A stretch of DNA of 64,000 nucleotides from Oasisia sp. SBJ-2009 (GCA_964017155.1 OZ024861.1:22480213-22544212); one strand, 5' to 3'; shown: positions 1-14,540, numbered from the stretch's first letter. Numbers and translations are program-made. Notes: generated by a model from the letters alone, not told the origin.

Positions 1-454
1 AAATATGCACCCGCCGGGTCCATGTTCCAGTATATAATATGGACTGCCGCCGGGGTCCAGAATCTATTTGAAAATGAACCCTGGGTTGTGTTGTTGATAT
101 AATCTATTCCTGATGTAACTTAGAAACTGTGCCATACTTTTGATTCCAATGGCGTTTAAATTTAGCGTCTCATTCAAGCTCTTGGTAGTTTGTGTGAACA
201 CTGTTGAAAGGGAGACGGGTCCATTCAAAGTTTCAAAATATGAATTGGTCTTACATGAAACATTAACACAATTATTCCCCCCGTGTATTGTATGTTGTTG
301 AGATGACAATAAATGAATGAATGAGTAAATAGCACTCTTAGTTATATTTATTCAACCATCCAACAATATGGAACAATTAACACATGTTAGCAGTTGATAG
401 GATACAGAGTATTCACAGTCAAAGATGACTGGCATTTTAATGGCAATACATGAG
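1..454. other. No gene recognised
   Basis: An 81-codon open frame on the minus strand (64-309) has no family I recognise. It ends next to an imperfect GAATGA-type repeat (about 307-325). It could be the tail of an old retroelement, but no conserved motif supports that. Confidence 0.3.
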
Positions 455-1977
455 AGATGTGTCAACAAAACCGCAGATACTGATGTACCAACAGCGACTT
501 TGTGTTGCAGTTTGATATTTAATTTGTTAGCAGCATGAGCTACAGGTGTATTGCATTTCTCTACACCCCCTCAAATCGACTTGACCTAAGCGCTGAAATA
601 TGGTCTCACATATGGAATAACATCAAGTCCAATGCGAATCACCACACAGCGCACATGGATTAACATGAAGTTAAGCCACGCCATGACAGTAAACAATAAC
701 CAGTAGGCGAATGGTTCAACCGGTAGTCCTTATGTAGCGTAATATCCAGTCTTTATTACTGTTCAAAGCATATCACAGTTTATTATGACTGCCTATGGTC
801 AGGTAGTCTTTCATACGGCGGAGATAACTAGGGCAATCATTATAAACAAGACTGGAAATGTATTTTCTATGGGCAAACTGAAGAGAAACAATTCTGGTGT
901 TATTTGTTCAGAATGGGTGGCCTTTAACTTCATTTTGAGAAACTCAAGTGATGTGATCGGCTCATATTTGTCGGACCCGTCTAAGCCCTGAACCAAACAG
1001 TCTGGATCAGGTTGCATGAAGTAGGCGACGGACATGCGCACTTTCTCTCTGTCGGACGGTGCTTCCGGAATGACGACACGATGTACCTGAAAATGAGAGA
1101 CGAAGCGAGTATTAACAAATATTTGTTTAAATATAATAATTATCATTTACGCTAGAAAATATGTATTAATATTGTAAAGTGGACACTGGCGTTATTATAA
1201 TGCTGTGGCATAGGCTATATTGCCGTTGTCGAATTTTCATTATTCATTTAGGCTTTTACAGTGCAATATTCTTTTCAAATAATTCACTATGGAATGTCGT
1301 TTGGTCGTATACGTTTTGGTTGAATAAGTTGTGTATTATTAATAATAATGTCGATAGCAAATTCGCTTACGGTTGCGATGAGTTTATCGGAAGTCCAGCG
1401 TTGCAAGAGTAAGCCTACATTAACACATATTGTGCCGGTCTTCGGTATAGCTGGAACGAATTGTCCGTCTCGCGTGCGCAGCTGAAATGATCAGAAAGTT
1501 TCGAATATACATAGACAGCATGAATGATAAGAACTTTGTTATATGTTCAAATAGCTTTTCCCAAAAAACTATTAAAACACACCGACACAGGCATGCGCGC
1601 ATGTTCACGCAATATTGAATAATTTATATTCATGTACACATTTCGAAGCAACATCTTTCAACATCGTCTCAAGGTTTATTCAACGTGTAGACAATAAAGT
1701 AACTGGCATAGCGATGAGATTAAAATGATTGATCCAAATGTGACTCTTCTTTGTCTGATCTATATTTAGACACTCCGCTAGCTGCATCACATTGAGCAGG
1801 TATGTTACCATGTTACCTGAAGACCACCCACGTCGTCCTGGAACAGCAGTGTTATGGTTCCGAGATCCGAATGCTCCCCACAACGGATCTGATTCGGCTT
1901 AATCTCTTTAAAAAGAATCGTAACTGAATGATCACAATTATGGAATACACATTACGTTGCATGCATTTGTCTTTGAT

Positions 1978-2203
<226 letters not shown>

Positions 2204-2949
2204 ATCAAGATAACAACTGTCTTTTGTGGTTTCTTGCCTTACTACTGTATGATTAATATTCTACTCAATAGAGCTGCTTCATAGTTACCCGTATGACTTG
2301 TTATGGCCAGGTAGTTAAGACAGCGCGCGCCGCTAAATCCGCACTTCGTGTGTTGATTCTTGAAATAACTTGGATCCTGCAGTGATGACAAACCAGATTA
2401 TTGTTTCACATGCATGCGAATCCTGTCAATAAATATAATATCACTACCAAGGCTGAAATTTGTTTTAATAACATCATAAACTGGTGTGGAGCATAACCTA
2501 GTTTCTGTACATATCAGTGATAACGTAGTAAACTGGTATCAGTGAAAAATGCATTCCATTTATTGATTGCAGTAATCATAGTCATGTAATGTTGAGGAGG
2601 TTCTTCTGGGAATGTCAGATTATTGTATTGTTGCTGATCTTACTACATATATTTCATGTTCAAAGCGTATGAGATATATTACGGTATACTGGCATATCAT
2701 AGAACGTTTATTACGTTTGTCGATCATGACCTCATTTTTGTACACGCTTGCATAATAACAACTCTTCGTTACCAACAAAATACAGTATTGTTTAATGCAA
2801 TAATATACATTAAAATAAAAACGAGCCAGCGGTAACATATTGGTGGATAGGTAAATATGCAAACATAATATATCAAGAAATGATTCGTACATTATGCTAG
2901 AGAACAGGTTAATGGCGAAAGACGCTTGCATGCATGATCATGTCACATT

Positions 2950-3089
2950 CACGCATGGACACACGCACACGCACACTCTCACTCACACGCACACGCACAC
3001 ACGCACGCACGCACACACACACACACACAAACGCACGCACACGCACACGCACACGCACACGCACACGCACGTACGCCAGCACACACACA

Positions 3090-3136
<47 letters not shown>
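2950..3136. repeat. (CA)n / (CGCA)n microsatellite
   Basis: CA array with CACGCA variants in the intron of oxygenase copy A directly 3' (transcript order) of the exon ending at 3168. Unit B has the matching array at 18948-19052, so the array predates the duplication. Confidence 0.95.
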
Positions 3137-3138
<2 letters not shown>

Positions 3139-3590
3139 TTTAAACTATAGTTATTCCAGTCACATACCTTGAGTCCAAGACCTAGTCCGATTAGCAGGAG
3201 AATCCGCTGAGAGAGATTCCAACAAAGACTTGAAAACTCGTCAAATCCAGGAACTTCTTCTGGAAATTGTATGTATCATACGTGACAAAGAAGACAGCAC
3301 ACATTATAAAATACCTATCTCACTAACTGCACGAGTTTTATAAAATGTCGGAAAGAACATAGGGATCTATATCGCAATATTACCTTTTTTGCCAACCGTC
3401 ATCGTGCTGTTCAACGCGAGGTCGGCAGCGGGTGATTACAAATCGGGGGACGAATAAGAGGTGTGCAACATATGTGATTACGACTACTAGTATTAACGTT
3501 GTTATGCAAAGTTACTAATGGCGGTGTGTTGTGTTAATGTGAATTTATGCCACATGAATTTTCCCTTTGGGATTATTAATGGTCGTTATA

Positions 3591-3680
3591 TTGTATTGTA
3601 TTGTATTGTATTGTATTGTATTGTATTGTATTGTATTGTATTGTATTGTATTGTATTGTATTGTATTGTATTGTATTGTA
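3591..3680. repeat. (TTGTA)18 pentamer array
   Basis: About 18 tandem TTGTA units, followed by degenerate TTGCA/TTGTA units to about 3727. It ends about a dozen bases from the small oxygenase exon 3739-3793. The same locus in unit B is built of TTGCA and CCGCA units instead. Confidence 0.95.
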
Positions 3681-4204
3681 TTGCACTCTCTACCGTATCG
3701 TATTGTATTGCATTGCATTGTATTACATCACATTGCACCTGTGCATTGATGGTGATGAACGATTCCTTCAAGTCTCCGGCTCGTCCTTTGAATCTGTTGA
3801 CATAAACATTACTTCTTGTTGACGCCTTTATGAATATGACGATAGTCTGTGTTATATGTAGGATGGCTAACACAACATAAATATATAATTATTAAAACGC
3901 GTCACACGAACAATTGTTCCATTCTTTGAATTATGAGTTTACTACAGTTTTGTTTCTATAGCTTTATTTTTTATTGAAACATCAGAAACCTTTTCAACAA
4001 TATTTCTGGAATGTTTTGTATCGCGTCAGAGTATGGGGGATGGCTTGACGTACGCAGGAAAACGAATTCGTTTTATTAACTGCCCGTCAGTGAAGTTACG
4101 AACCACACCTTTAACCAACTTTCGTGGCAAAGGTTTTAGTTTAATCAGATCTGTTTTAAACCTTTCAAGTCAAAGTAATTACGTACTTATGCAAACATCT
4201 TATA

Positions 4205-4260
4205 TACCGCAGTAGCCAATCCTCAGGATTGCTCAAAGCGCTTTACACTTGACTTCCTTG
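4205..4260 (-). mobile_element. SINE tail fragment
   Basis: The reverse complement matches the 3' part of the SINEs at 12785 and 22376 (AAAGCGCTTTGAGCAATCCT, then a degenerate CTGAGGA segment). Only the tail is present. Unit B has a shorter remnant at about 20265-20290. Confidence 0.6.
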
Positions 4261-5108
4261 ACAGACCTGTGCAACCAGACACCATTTCAACTTCTCTGGG
4301 GATTCTACGTACTTCTCTTGTTCGAGGCGAACCCATCCACCACGTTCGTCTATATACTGAGGTCGACAGGAATATTTCTGTTTAACAGTTTCTGGCAGGT
4401 TGAAGAAGGTTCTGGCTTCTTCCATTACCACGTCCACCTGAAATACACACTCAATAGTGGATGTGATTCTGGTCACCTGGTTCGTGTTATGTAGTAGCAT
4501 TGCATGTCGAGTGACACCCACATGTGTTTAGTTACACCCACACTTTGACCTTTACCGGCTGGGAGCCATGGCTCGTGTGTGGCAGTTAGTTAATTAGTTG
4601 GAGTTGGTAAGAAAGGTTGTCTCTGAACTGGTCTTATGATATGCACACACAATAACATTACAATTCGTACTTTCACGTTCTGCCGTCTGGAAGGACGTGC
4701 CGGTGCATGAAATGTAAACGGGTTCAGTACAGCAGGAGTTTTGTGCCTGCGGCGATCATAATTTAGAATCAATAATATTGATGTATACGGGTCCGTTTCC
4801 GTTGTTGTAACATTTTGCATTACATTCACCTTCTCTTGTTTGACAATCATCTACATATTTGAAATATGATCATGAGTATCCTTATTAGGACAATCCGTTG
4901 AACTGAGCTCTTAATTTGAACCAAAGAAACTACTTGCCCCGAACATATGTTTGCACAACCTGATTAACAAAATGAATAATTTCACTCAGCCTTGCACACA
5001 TACAACCACACGCAGACACGCACGCTCACAGAGACATGCGCACAGGCCCACGTCCGTGCATTCAGACCCGCACAGTCTCACTCAAATACAGACATGCTCG
5101 AGCGCGTG

Positions 5109-5109
<1 letters not shown>

Positions 5110-5186
<77 letters not shown>

Positions 5187-5228
5187 ACACACACGCAACA
5201 CACACGCATACGCACACACACACATATA
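5110..5228. repeat. (CA)n microsatellite
   Basis: CA array with ACACGCAAC variants and a short (TA) end, in the first intron of oxygenase copy A. Unit B has a (TA)n array at the same place (21140-21200), so the array has been replaced since duplication. Confidence 0.95.
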
Positions 5229-6009
5229 TATATTATGGAATTGAGACAAATCGTTCGACAAAATATACAAAAAAACAGGACACCAAACAATACAAATTTA
5301 ACAAATGGTAATACAAATTTAACAAACGGTTAGTCTTCGTAAGGAGACACTAACTAGGGGTATAAAGCCGCTAGTGCGAGTACAACACACATACGTAAAG
5401 GGGTTCACTGCACATAACGCAATCAAGAAGAAGAATGTTATAAAATTATTGCTCCTTTCTATTTCTTCCCACTATTGCGTACACCGCAAAAAGTGTAACG
5501 CAAATTTCTTACAAAAATACACACGGAAATATACAAATTGGAATTTTAATAATGTGAGCAGTACAAACAGCCTAATATTGTTTGGATAGTTGTGCTTAAA
5601 AGTTAAATTGTTGAACACATGCAATGTATTGGTAATCTATTGTAATGATAATTCGACAACAATAGTATAACGTTGTGGAAAGTGAAACAATATTTATTTA
5701 GTCTTGCTAACATTAATTAAGAGACATGTTTTTTGTTTTGTACCGACAACCAATAACTAATGTTTTTCCGATTTATTGTTTATGTTACTGCATAATGTAA
5801 TGTTTTTGAATATATCTCAGTTCTCAGGTTATTAATTTCAAACAGCCCAATCTTGGGCTAACGCAGGAGTCTCTGAGGATTTTCACTGCCCGGGTGCTTG
5901 TCGTCCTCAGTGGTTCTTTTACGTCCCAAATTGAGACGGGACCGACATTAACGTGATTCTCCGATTCACGAGATGTTGATTTGAAGGAGCATCACCGAAT
6001 TGTAGTGAT

Positions 6010-6400
6010 TAGCCAGTTTATAATAATAATATAATAATAATAGTAACTTCTTTTGCGCCAATATCCTCGAAAATCAAGCTCAGTGGCGCGACAAAACCAG
6101 GGGATTAATCAATCTCATAATCGAAAGCAATGCGTGAGTAGTCGTCAACGGATGGATGGAAAAGCTAGGAGGCTAAGGAGGATAGGCAGCATTAAAGAGA
6201 TAGGTTTTTAGATGTCGGCGAAATGAAACTATATTACCTTGTGATTTAACACTGGCCGGAAGCGAATTCCACACCGTTGGTGCGGCAACCGAGAAAGCTC
6301 GGGTCCCGGCTTTCGTTTTCACCCGAGGGATGTAAAGAGGTGTCTTAACTATACCGTAGTGTTCGAATAAAAAAAATAGAGTTGTCCCATGTGTCAAATG
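6010..6400 (-). mobile_element. LINE 3' end fragment (CR1/L2-like)
   Basis: A minus-strand frame ending at 6173 encodes the typical C-terminus of animal non-LTR reverse-transcriptase proteins, with AFSVAAPTVWNSLPASVK and FRRHLKTYLF. The 3' untranslated part ends in a TAATAA-type repeat near 6020-6042, as expected for CR1/L2-like elements. The element is heavily 5'-truncated and lies in the first intron of oxygenase copy A. Confidence 0.75.
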
Positions 6401-7446
6401 CTTTTTACAGATCTAAAACAAATATATGGAAATGTTACCCATGTCTAAGCTTTATAAAAGAGTGTCTACCTTTTCAAGAGAGGCCAATTCTATGGAATGT
6501 GCTTTTCTGAAAGACAAAGCTATTCGCAGAGGCATGCTCTGCGAATTACATTCCACCACTTATTCGCAGAGCTCACAGAGCCAACCAACTTTGCGTTTGG
6601 CGCGGCCTTTTGCAAACTTGGTTCGAGTGATATGGTATTGGCTACTTGAATGTTCTCTATAGAAATAAATGTATCTCTGATATTTCAGCATACAATATCA
6701 TCAAGTGTATGTGTGTTCTACTACTTCCTTGCAAATATACATTGTAGTTGTAAGTATAATCTAATAACCTACTTGACCTTGTATCGATTGATTGCTATTT
6801 TGGTCTTTCTTATCCAGATGGCTAACTAAACGTGAACACGTGAATAAAAAGTGGCTCACACCATAGCCATTGTAACAATTGTATTTTTTTTCTGAAGACT
6901 CAAGTCGTGGTCTACTTTACCTTGTCCTGTGGGATGCCGTAGTGTGTCAGCCCAACGAACCCAACAGTGCTGAAGGCGTCGATGATCTGCGCCGCCAACT
7001 GACGTTGGACGTCATCGCTGACGTCTTCTGGGGCCTTGGTCAAGTTGAATTCTTGCAGATCGACAATGGGGATCGCAGACGTCATCTTGTCAGGTAGGTA
7101 ACTGTTGCACGGCTGCCTTTAGCTTAGTCCATTTAAAAATAACTAACATGCCAACTTCGATCTTGTGATAGTTATTTGCGACTTTGTTGTGTTTGTTCAG
7201 TTTGAGCACACTTTACTCGAGACGACTTCACAAACAAACCCACATGTCCTTTAGTGCTTGACTTTTTGCCGACTAGTTTAGAAACTACCTCCTAGATCAG
7301 AGGGGTACATTGACCCACTGACTAGGCCTGCGCCACAAAAAGAGACAAGCCTGGTTTTCTGCCAGCTGGACCTTGATCAAACAGCGTTAACCTTCTCCAG
7401 TGTGTCAAAAACATTGCACTTATGGTACACTATGTATGATGTTTAA

Positions 7447-7492
7447 AGGACAACAAAGTTAACTGTTTCGTAGCATACACCTAATAGAGTTA
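7447..7492 (+). mobile_element. Solo inverted-terminal-repeat remnant of the AGGACA MITE
   Basis: TTAA at 7443-7446 is followed by AGGACAACAAAGTTAACTGT and the CATACACCTAATAGAGTT block shared with the MITEs at 16201 and 60513. Similarity stops abruptly after about 46 bp. It is a deletion remnant just outside duplication unit A. Confidence 0.7.
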
Positions 7493-7499
7493 AAGGTTG

Positions 7500-9740
7500 A
7501 CAATCATTTCGTTTTGCCCATCGCCAATCCTTTTCTTTTATGTCCTGATGTGTAATGTTTCAATAGTTTAACTAGTATGCGCAATCAGTTTAATTTTAAA
7601 ATGCGTACTTATCTTTTTTTATTCGGCAAAAAAGAATCGTCGTTACACCGGGTACAACTGACGAAACTATTAGCCGGTGTAGACGTCCTGCCCTTTTTGG
7701 GTCACGTGTTTTATACGAGATCGGCACCCTACGGCACAATAACAAACCGCATGTGCTTTTGCGTGTCGTGACGAACGTTCCGAAGTGTTTCTTCTGTGAA
7801 GGTATGTATTAAGTGTTTTATTGCAGTTAGCAACCAGGGCGAGTAGTCGTGGGCTAATTCAACAAGAACTGCAACTTGTGAACTTCATTATAGGCCTACT
7901 CGACGTGGATTCTCTAACTTGTTAGATTATTTTTAAAGTTTGACAGTCGGCATCGGCATCGCTTAGTCTCAGCCAGATACACTCATACAGCCTTTATTTA
8001 TAAGTTTATATGTATTGTATTTGATAACGCAGGATCTTGTTCATAAGCTGTGTAATTGCAAAAGTACATATCTAGAGAGTGTAGATGACGTTAGGGACGA
8101 AATGATATCTCATTGGCTTCGGAACATTGGCAGTAGCTAGGCTCCGGGTGATGGTCACCGTGGGGAGCATCCGTTATCTCGTGCAACAGAACGTCAAACG
8201 AAGAATTATGTTGGTTATCACAATTATTTAAACAGTGTTTTGTGACTCACATTTTACTATGATTGCTGGATGTTGCTGATTTGCATTATATTTTATATAA
8301 TAATAATATTATAATTATATAATAATTAAAAAAATTATGACAACCATGATGGTGATGAATTTATTCAATATACAAAAAGGTAAACATGAATATAAAATGC
8401 TTGTATAGCTACTAGCCAGTGTACACCATATGCAAGTATTACACATAACATTCTTGCACTTGTTTCCATTGTGGTCAGTGATGCCTGGCTGTAGTCTATG
8501 TAATACCTGATACCTTTCAACTCACATATGCCAGCTGTTCTAATCTTTATCTTTTCATCACAGCAATATATGAATGCATAATACAACTCAAATTATGATA
8601 TATTAGTATGGGCCACACTACAATGCAAGTGAGACGAGGCAGAGGAGGGACTAAGATTAATGCAATCACTTGTGTCGGGCAAATGCATGGAGGATACATA
8701 GTTTGCAAGAGGCCAACGTCTGATCACTCCAAGTGAATTAAACATTTTAACAATCAACAATGTATACATTTTATAAATATTTTAATATGCCCATTTCAAT
8801 ACTCATTTGCTTTCATTAGCATTTTCATAATATCTCGGATATGGAAAACTAGGATAACCTTTGCAGTTGTGTAATGCATGTTATACTAAGTGTGTCCAGT
8901 CCAGTGTCCACACAGACTTCGGTCAACACCTTTAAAAAACTATTCAGCATACAACAATAACTCAGAAATAAATTTATAAAATCAATTATTATTCATTCTG
9001 AAGAAGGTAGACATGTTTGAATATTCAGTGAAGGAAATATACTGTTGGCATCACAACAACACCTTATTTTGTCACTTCCAACATTTACTTTGACATCCAG
9101 CTGAGCCATAAAATGTCAAATATAACATGCAGTAGTTATTACATGACATACCCTGACACAAAATTGTATATTGAAAATAAAACAGAAAATATGAATGCGC
9201 TATGCTTGGGAGTAAATATAATTCTATAATAATATATAAGATAAGGCATCCCTACATTTAAAAATAGCATGGTAATTTTACTTTCATGTAATGACAATAC
9301 AGACCTAATAAATTACAACCCTGCTTAGATATGAACCTGTACATGCTGCTGTAGCCAAATATTTCTTGCTGCCTTTTTTGTGGAATGCTTTAGGTCATAC
9401 AGCTGTAGATTTATTGATTATGGCAAAGAACACTCCATAATGACAACTCTAATACCATGATGCCAGTTTTTGTTTACTGAGTTTGAATATTATGCTTTTC
9501 TTTTCAGGTCAACACTCAACAGGAAACTGAACACCACCACTAGGTCAACAAGTTAATAAGCTATATACCATCCAAGATCCCGGACAAGATTCCACAACCA
9601 TGGGCTGTGCAAGACGCTGCAGATCAAATGTCATGTGAATATCAACCGAGTGATCTCAGTCGTGTGTTGCATCCATAACAGACTCCCCTGTACTGATGGT
9701 GTGTGCACTGACTTCCAGGCCAGTCAGTTACCCAAACTGA
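7500..9740. other. Intergenic, no gene recognised
   Basis: AT-rich sequence with no open frame resembling a known family, no splice-consistent exons and no clear repeat. The 7577-7771 and 8365-8586 frames look like chance. Confidence 0.5.
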
Positions 9741-10972
9741 CTAGAGACCCATATAGAATGCAGGTTGCTTGACATGCGAATATGGTGATATCTGACTAGC
9801 TTTGCAGTTTGTGGTAGAACAGTGGGTACCATGGTCTGGCAAATATGGCATGAGCCTTCGGTCAACCTCTCTCAACACAATAAGATAGGTTCGGCATTCT
9901 TTGGTGAACTTCATCGGCTTGGATATCGATGGCATTACTGTGTTACTTAGTTCACTCTCTTTAATGGTACTGCATGCCAGGTACCTGACATTTTCTGTGC
10001 ATCCACATCTACCTGTGCAAGAAACAAAGTGACAATTAACATGGCTGTGACATTTATGATATCATATGTGATGATACATTTAGCAAAAGTCAATTATAGA
10101 ATTGTTTGGTATTTGGTATTCATATCGTAAACTCTACATGCCAGATATGTTACACTTTATTAAGATCTGTTAAATCAAACAACATATCTACTAATGTAGG
10201 AAGCATTCAGCCACACTTATGTTATTATGCAAAGACTAACTATATAAAGTAATAATATCTACCACTATCTGTAGCCGGTACTCTTCATACAGGTGAGTAA
10301 ACACATACCCGGGGTAGTGATTGCACATGTAACTCTCAGCCACATGGCGAGGACCATGACTAGTGTAATCATCATAATTATAGTTAACTTAGTGTACTTT
10401 ATTTGTTATTATTGTTATTTAATATGTACACATTACATGTATATAGTATGTATATGTACTTTGTATCTAGAAAGTCAAAACTTTCTAAGACAATTACTTC
10501 AGGAGTTAACCAGTTAAACTTTGTCACATTGTAAATATTTTGGACAAGTCATTTATAAAATCTTGTCAGATGAGTCTGCCATTCAAGCCAAAGTGAAACT
10601 TGTATGCAAACTTGTCAAGAGAAATATGTTTAATAAAACATCAATTTATGTTCTACTGCTGTAAAAAATAAGCTATTTACAGCATGTTTCAGTAATATCC
10701 ATAATGCATGCATTTTGAGTAAACTTTACAATTTTAGGTAAATTGCCAGGATTTTGTTCTTGTGTAACAATTGTTTCAGGATTTTGAACAATTTGCCCAT
10801 GGGTGTAGTGTTAGGCACACATTTGCAGTAGGTAATGTCATTTCGGGTAAAGGCATCATTTTAAAGCCTAATAAATGGGATTAATGTTTTTTAACTAACC
10901 AGCATTTGACATACTATGTATTTGTGCTGGATATTTTTGTGAATGAATGAATCGTGATAAAAGTAACTGTTT

Positions 10973-11027
<55 letters not shown>

Positions 11028-14000
11028 ATACATGTTTTCAACCTTTTCCTAATTTTATATTTTACTGATTGTTTTTTTTTATCTGATGTGCATGTGATAT
11101 TAAAAATAAATACATATATCATGTGCAGTGCTTGCCATTATGTTGTAGTCAATCGTGTCAAAAGTTTCAATAAAATGTTTTTACTTTATGTTGTCTTTAC
11201 TTTAGTCCACATGTGATTCCAACAATATACAATCTATCCAGGACACCCTGCAAAAACCTCATGCAGACAAATAAACTGTCATACGCAGGAGCAGGTTCAG
11301 AAATTAATTCTAGGGGGCACAAAAACTTCCACTGGCAGATGAATAAAATTCATATACCTAAGCTGACAATTTAGATGCATATTAACATATATAATGCTCT
11401 ACTGGTTAAGCCGTTTAATTTTTTTAAACGTTACAACCGTGCATAGCTGTGTATGTGACAACAATTGTAATAATTGTTTTACCAGCAGAACTGATTAGTA
11501 TAAAGAATTTGTGTTACTCAATGACAGAAGTACCGCACATTTGAAACTCGTTTTATTTTCAGGTCATAGGGAAGCCTGCACCCTTTGACTTTGCATAATC
11601 TATCCATCTACACAAATAGGCAAATAGACGACTGTGACAAATACTTATTACACATAATTTCATGGGGCTAATAATGAATAATTTTGAATATGTTGTAAGT
11701 TTGTAATTATGAATTAAATGTTTCTTCACCATAATCACCTAGTTGGCATATTTTTCTCTGGTTATTCATATGAGATGACCACAAACACAGCAAAATTGTG
11801 TGAATGCAGTGACATAGGTGGGCATTAATTAGTGCTTTCTGTAAAGATAGTTATGTATTCCACTCTACTCAGCCTGCCCAATCAGAATGCAGTTGATACC
11901 AATTATAGTGCATGATGTAATGGTATTTCAATGTATAATTTCCATAATATTAATTTCTATGTTTGTAACATAAATATGGCAACATATAATTAACCAATAT
12001 ACACCACACTTTCATCAATTTAAACATAATCAAAACAAACATAACATCTTTCTTGCCATATACAAAATGAATAGTTTTTAAGAAACATCTTTAAAATGCA
12101 GTTACTTGTGTCATGATGATATTTTATGAATATCAAATACCAATGATTACCTCCATTCTGGCAAGCTCCAAAAGGCATTCTTTGTACACGATGCAGAATG
12201 GTTTGCCAGTGACGTCTTCCGCTCTTGTCATCAGTGTCATGTCTTCATCGTCTGTACTCATCAGTCCCAATTTCTTCAATGTCATGCACAAAAGTTCACA
12301 TATAGTAACAGGCTGCAGAGTGGCAACGTCTTTGCGACATCTGAAATAAAACATAACCAAACCAGTGAGCATTACTGTAAACACCTCAAAATGGACATTT
12401 AATCATCATCACTGGCCCAAGAGGTCCTCAGGTCCTTTGGACTATACAGCCCTGAATAGTTAATTTGTAATATTGAATGAAATATATTTTTGTTAATCTT
12501 AATCACTGCTGAGTTTTTCACCACAAAACACAGCAAATTGTGTTTGTTAACTTGCACAGGACCATAACATGTCATTAGTGGTTTTAGGCAAAATAATATT
12601 ACAATAAACTTACTAAAATCAGTTAATTTTAATGCCATGAAGACTAAGTGAGCTGAAAACCTGCTTAGTGTTCCTCACAACTGCACTGCAGGCATACTAC
12701 TGAAACTTCATCATGACGAAATGTACCAGTCTGTGAGACTAACAGTGTTTCTTTAATATTGGTCATAAACAAAGGTTGCTAGTATTAGCGCAGTGGTTCA
12801 GGGGTAGAGCATCAGACTCTAAAATAAGAGGACCCAGGTTCAAATTTTGTGCTGCCATGTGAAACCTTGGGCAAGTTGTTTTTACACTACATTGCTCCAT
12901 TTCACCCAGCTGTATGAATGAGTACCTGGCTATAAACAGTGATGACTATTTGTGTATAAGCAGTCTTCGCAAAATTGCTACATGGCTGAATGCTTCCCAG
13001 AGAAGCCGAGATGGTCTTCGATTGAACTACCAGGGAGTAAAGTGTAAAAAGCGCTTTGAGCAATCCTTACCTTTACCTTTAAATCATGACAAAAGTTACA
13101 ATTTTGTGTCATAGTATATCACGAGCAATTTATTTTAAAAATTGTGGCACCCAGGCGTATGCTATTTTTGTTGTGAAGGAAGCTCGGAAGGATATTGAGA
13201 CTTATTTTACTAGTTATTTGAGTTATAGGAATGAGCTTACACATAGAAAAGGTTTTGTGACAATACAAGCTACGCCTCATCGAAATGTTTGGGTCGGAAG
13301 TTGGTCATATTTTAAGAAATATAATAACATACCATCTTTGCATATACATGTATAGATTCATAATTAAGGCAACCAAACCTGCCATATTCCTCCGATTTGC
13401 ACATTTATATACCAAATATGTACAATTTATCAATTTATGTCTAAGGTATGTGTATTCTGCTCACAATCATGGTCTGAAAACCCTATCGCGAGTGATATTT
13501 TGAATAAATCTTAATCATGATTTGTATCACCTAGCTGTACATTAACCGTACACTGTATTTATATTCTAATTGTAGTTATGTAATCTCTATATTATATAGA
13601 TCAACTCACCACAATTTCACTGACACAGGCTCAAGATTGCAGAATATATTGACTAGTGAATTAAATGTAAATATAATTATTTATTTTTAACAACCTGTCA
13701 AATGTCAAAGTGCCATAACTTGAAACCTATTTAAGCTACAACGCTCAAATTTTGGATTCTTGCTAATCTTACCAAATGCAAAACTGGAAAGGCTCTCATC
13801 ATACTGTATCAGTACTGATCTATTCAAAAATAATCTAAGACTAAGTCCAAGACGTCGATGACAGCAACCAATTTATGGAATTTTATTTGCGTTCACTCGG
13901 AATGACCCTAAATGGCCTAATACCGTCGACTAATTTAATAGCAAAACTATTTTGTCAGCTGGCACACGCAATATTAAAACAATGTGAAATGGTTGAAGCC

Positions 14001-14178
14001 GAGTAATAACAGAGTACTAACCTGTCGTACATGTCATTTGATTCCACAACTTGCACAAGTCTATAACTTTTTCCAAATACACGTGTGCGCACGGCCGCTG
14101 TTTCTGTCTTTCTGCGGCTCTTTGTGCACTTCCCTGTTTCCTTGCCGATTCGGTCGCAAACATACGCGGGCGTCCCAT
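9741..14178 (-). CDS. Tentative three-exon gene of unknown function
   Basis: Candidate exons in transcript order are 14178-14022, 12340-12151 and 10012-9741. Each has plausible GT-AG borders. The first begins MGRPRMFATESARKQGSAQ, a basic start common in uncharacterised invertebrate proteins. In that frame a stop follows soon after entering exon 2. A second frame, open from an ATG at 14272, continues through exon 2 (CELLCMTLKKLGLM, acidic STDDEDM) and splices in phase to exon 3, where it ends after about 22 codons. A third frame in exon 3 stays open for about 90 codons to 9741 (PMKFTKECRTYLIVLREVD). I cannot decide which frame is used or assign a function; a decayed transposon-derived gene is also possible. 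Confidence 0.3.
10974..11025. repeat. (TA)n microsatellite
   Basis: Perfect TA array of about 50 bp in an AT-rich intron or intergenic stretch. Nothing else is recognisable between 10013 and 12150. Confidence 0.95.
12785..13085 (+). mobile_element. tRNA-derived SINE
   Basis: The head carries RNA polymerase III promoter-like boxes: TAGCGCAGTGG (A box) and GGTTCAAATTT (B box, degraded). The body (CCCAGAGAAGCCGAGATGGT) and tail (AAAGCGCTTTGAGCAATCCT) recur in the copies at 22376 and 51898. The head is too diverged and unpaired to be a functional tRNA gene. Confidence 0.75.
13086..14021. other. Intron or intergenic, nothing recognised
   Basis: AT-rich sequence with no recognisable exon, RNA gene or repeat between the SINE and the first exon of the tentative gene. 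Confidence 0.4.
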
Positions 14179-14540
14179 CGTTGAACAAAAAACAGCAAAA
14201 GAACGGGAATATTGCGACTCTATAAATTATAGTAAACAGTCTATCGAAGGACTGACAGCATGGACGGGTCAAAGGTCGATCTCACTGCTCGTTTTCGCTC
14301 ACGCGAGATTTTCAAGCTACAGTCTTTTCCGGATGTCATGGTAACACAGGGTGTCCGGTTCGAGTTTCGGCTATGATAGCAAATACTCTTTTTCTGAGTT
14401 TTCTGTTTATTTAATAAAAACGAAGCCACACATTTGCACAAACGAGTTAGCATGTCACAGGGGATACTTCGTACGTTTGCTTTTTCGTGAAATTAGTCTG
14501 AAACGCGAGGAGCAAAAACAATCGAATTGATTGTACATTT

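Noticed and set aside
12785..13085. Possible tRNA gene heads at 12785, 22376, 50310 and 51898
   Set aside because: Box-like sequences are present but cloverleaf pairing is lost and long shared bodies follow; they are SINEs.
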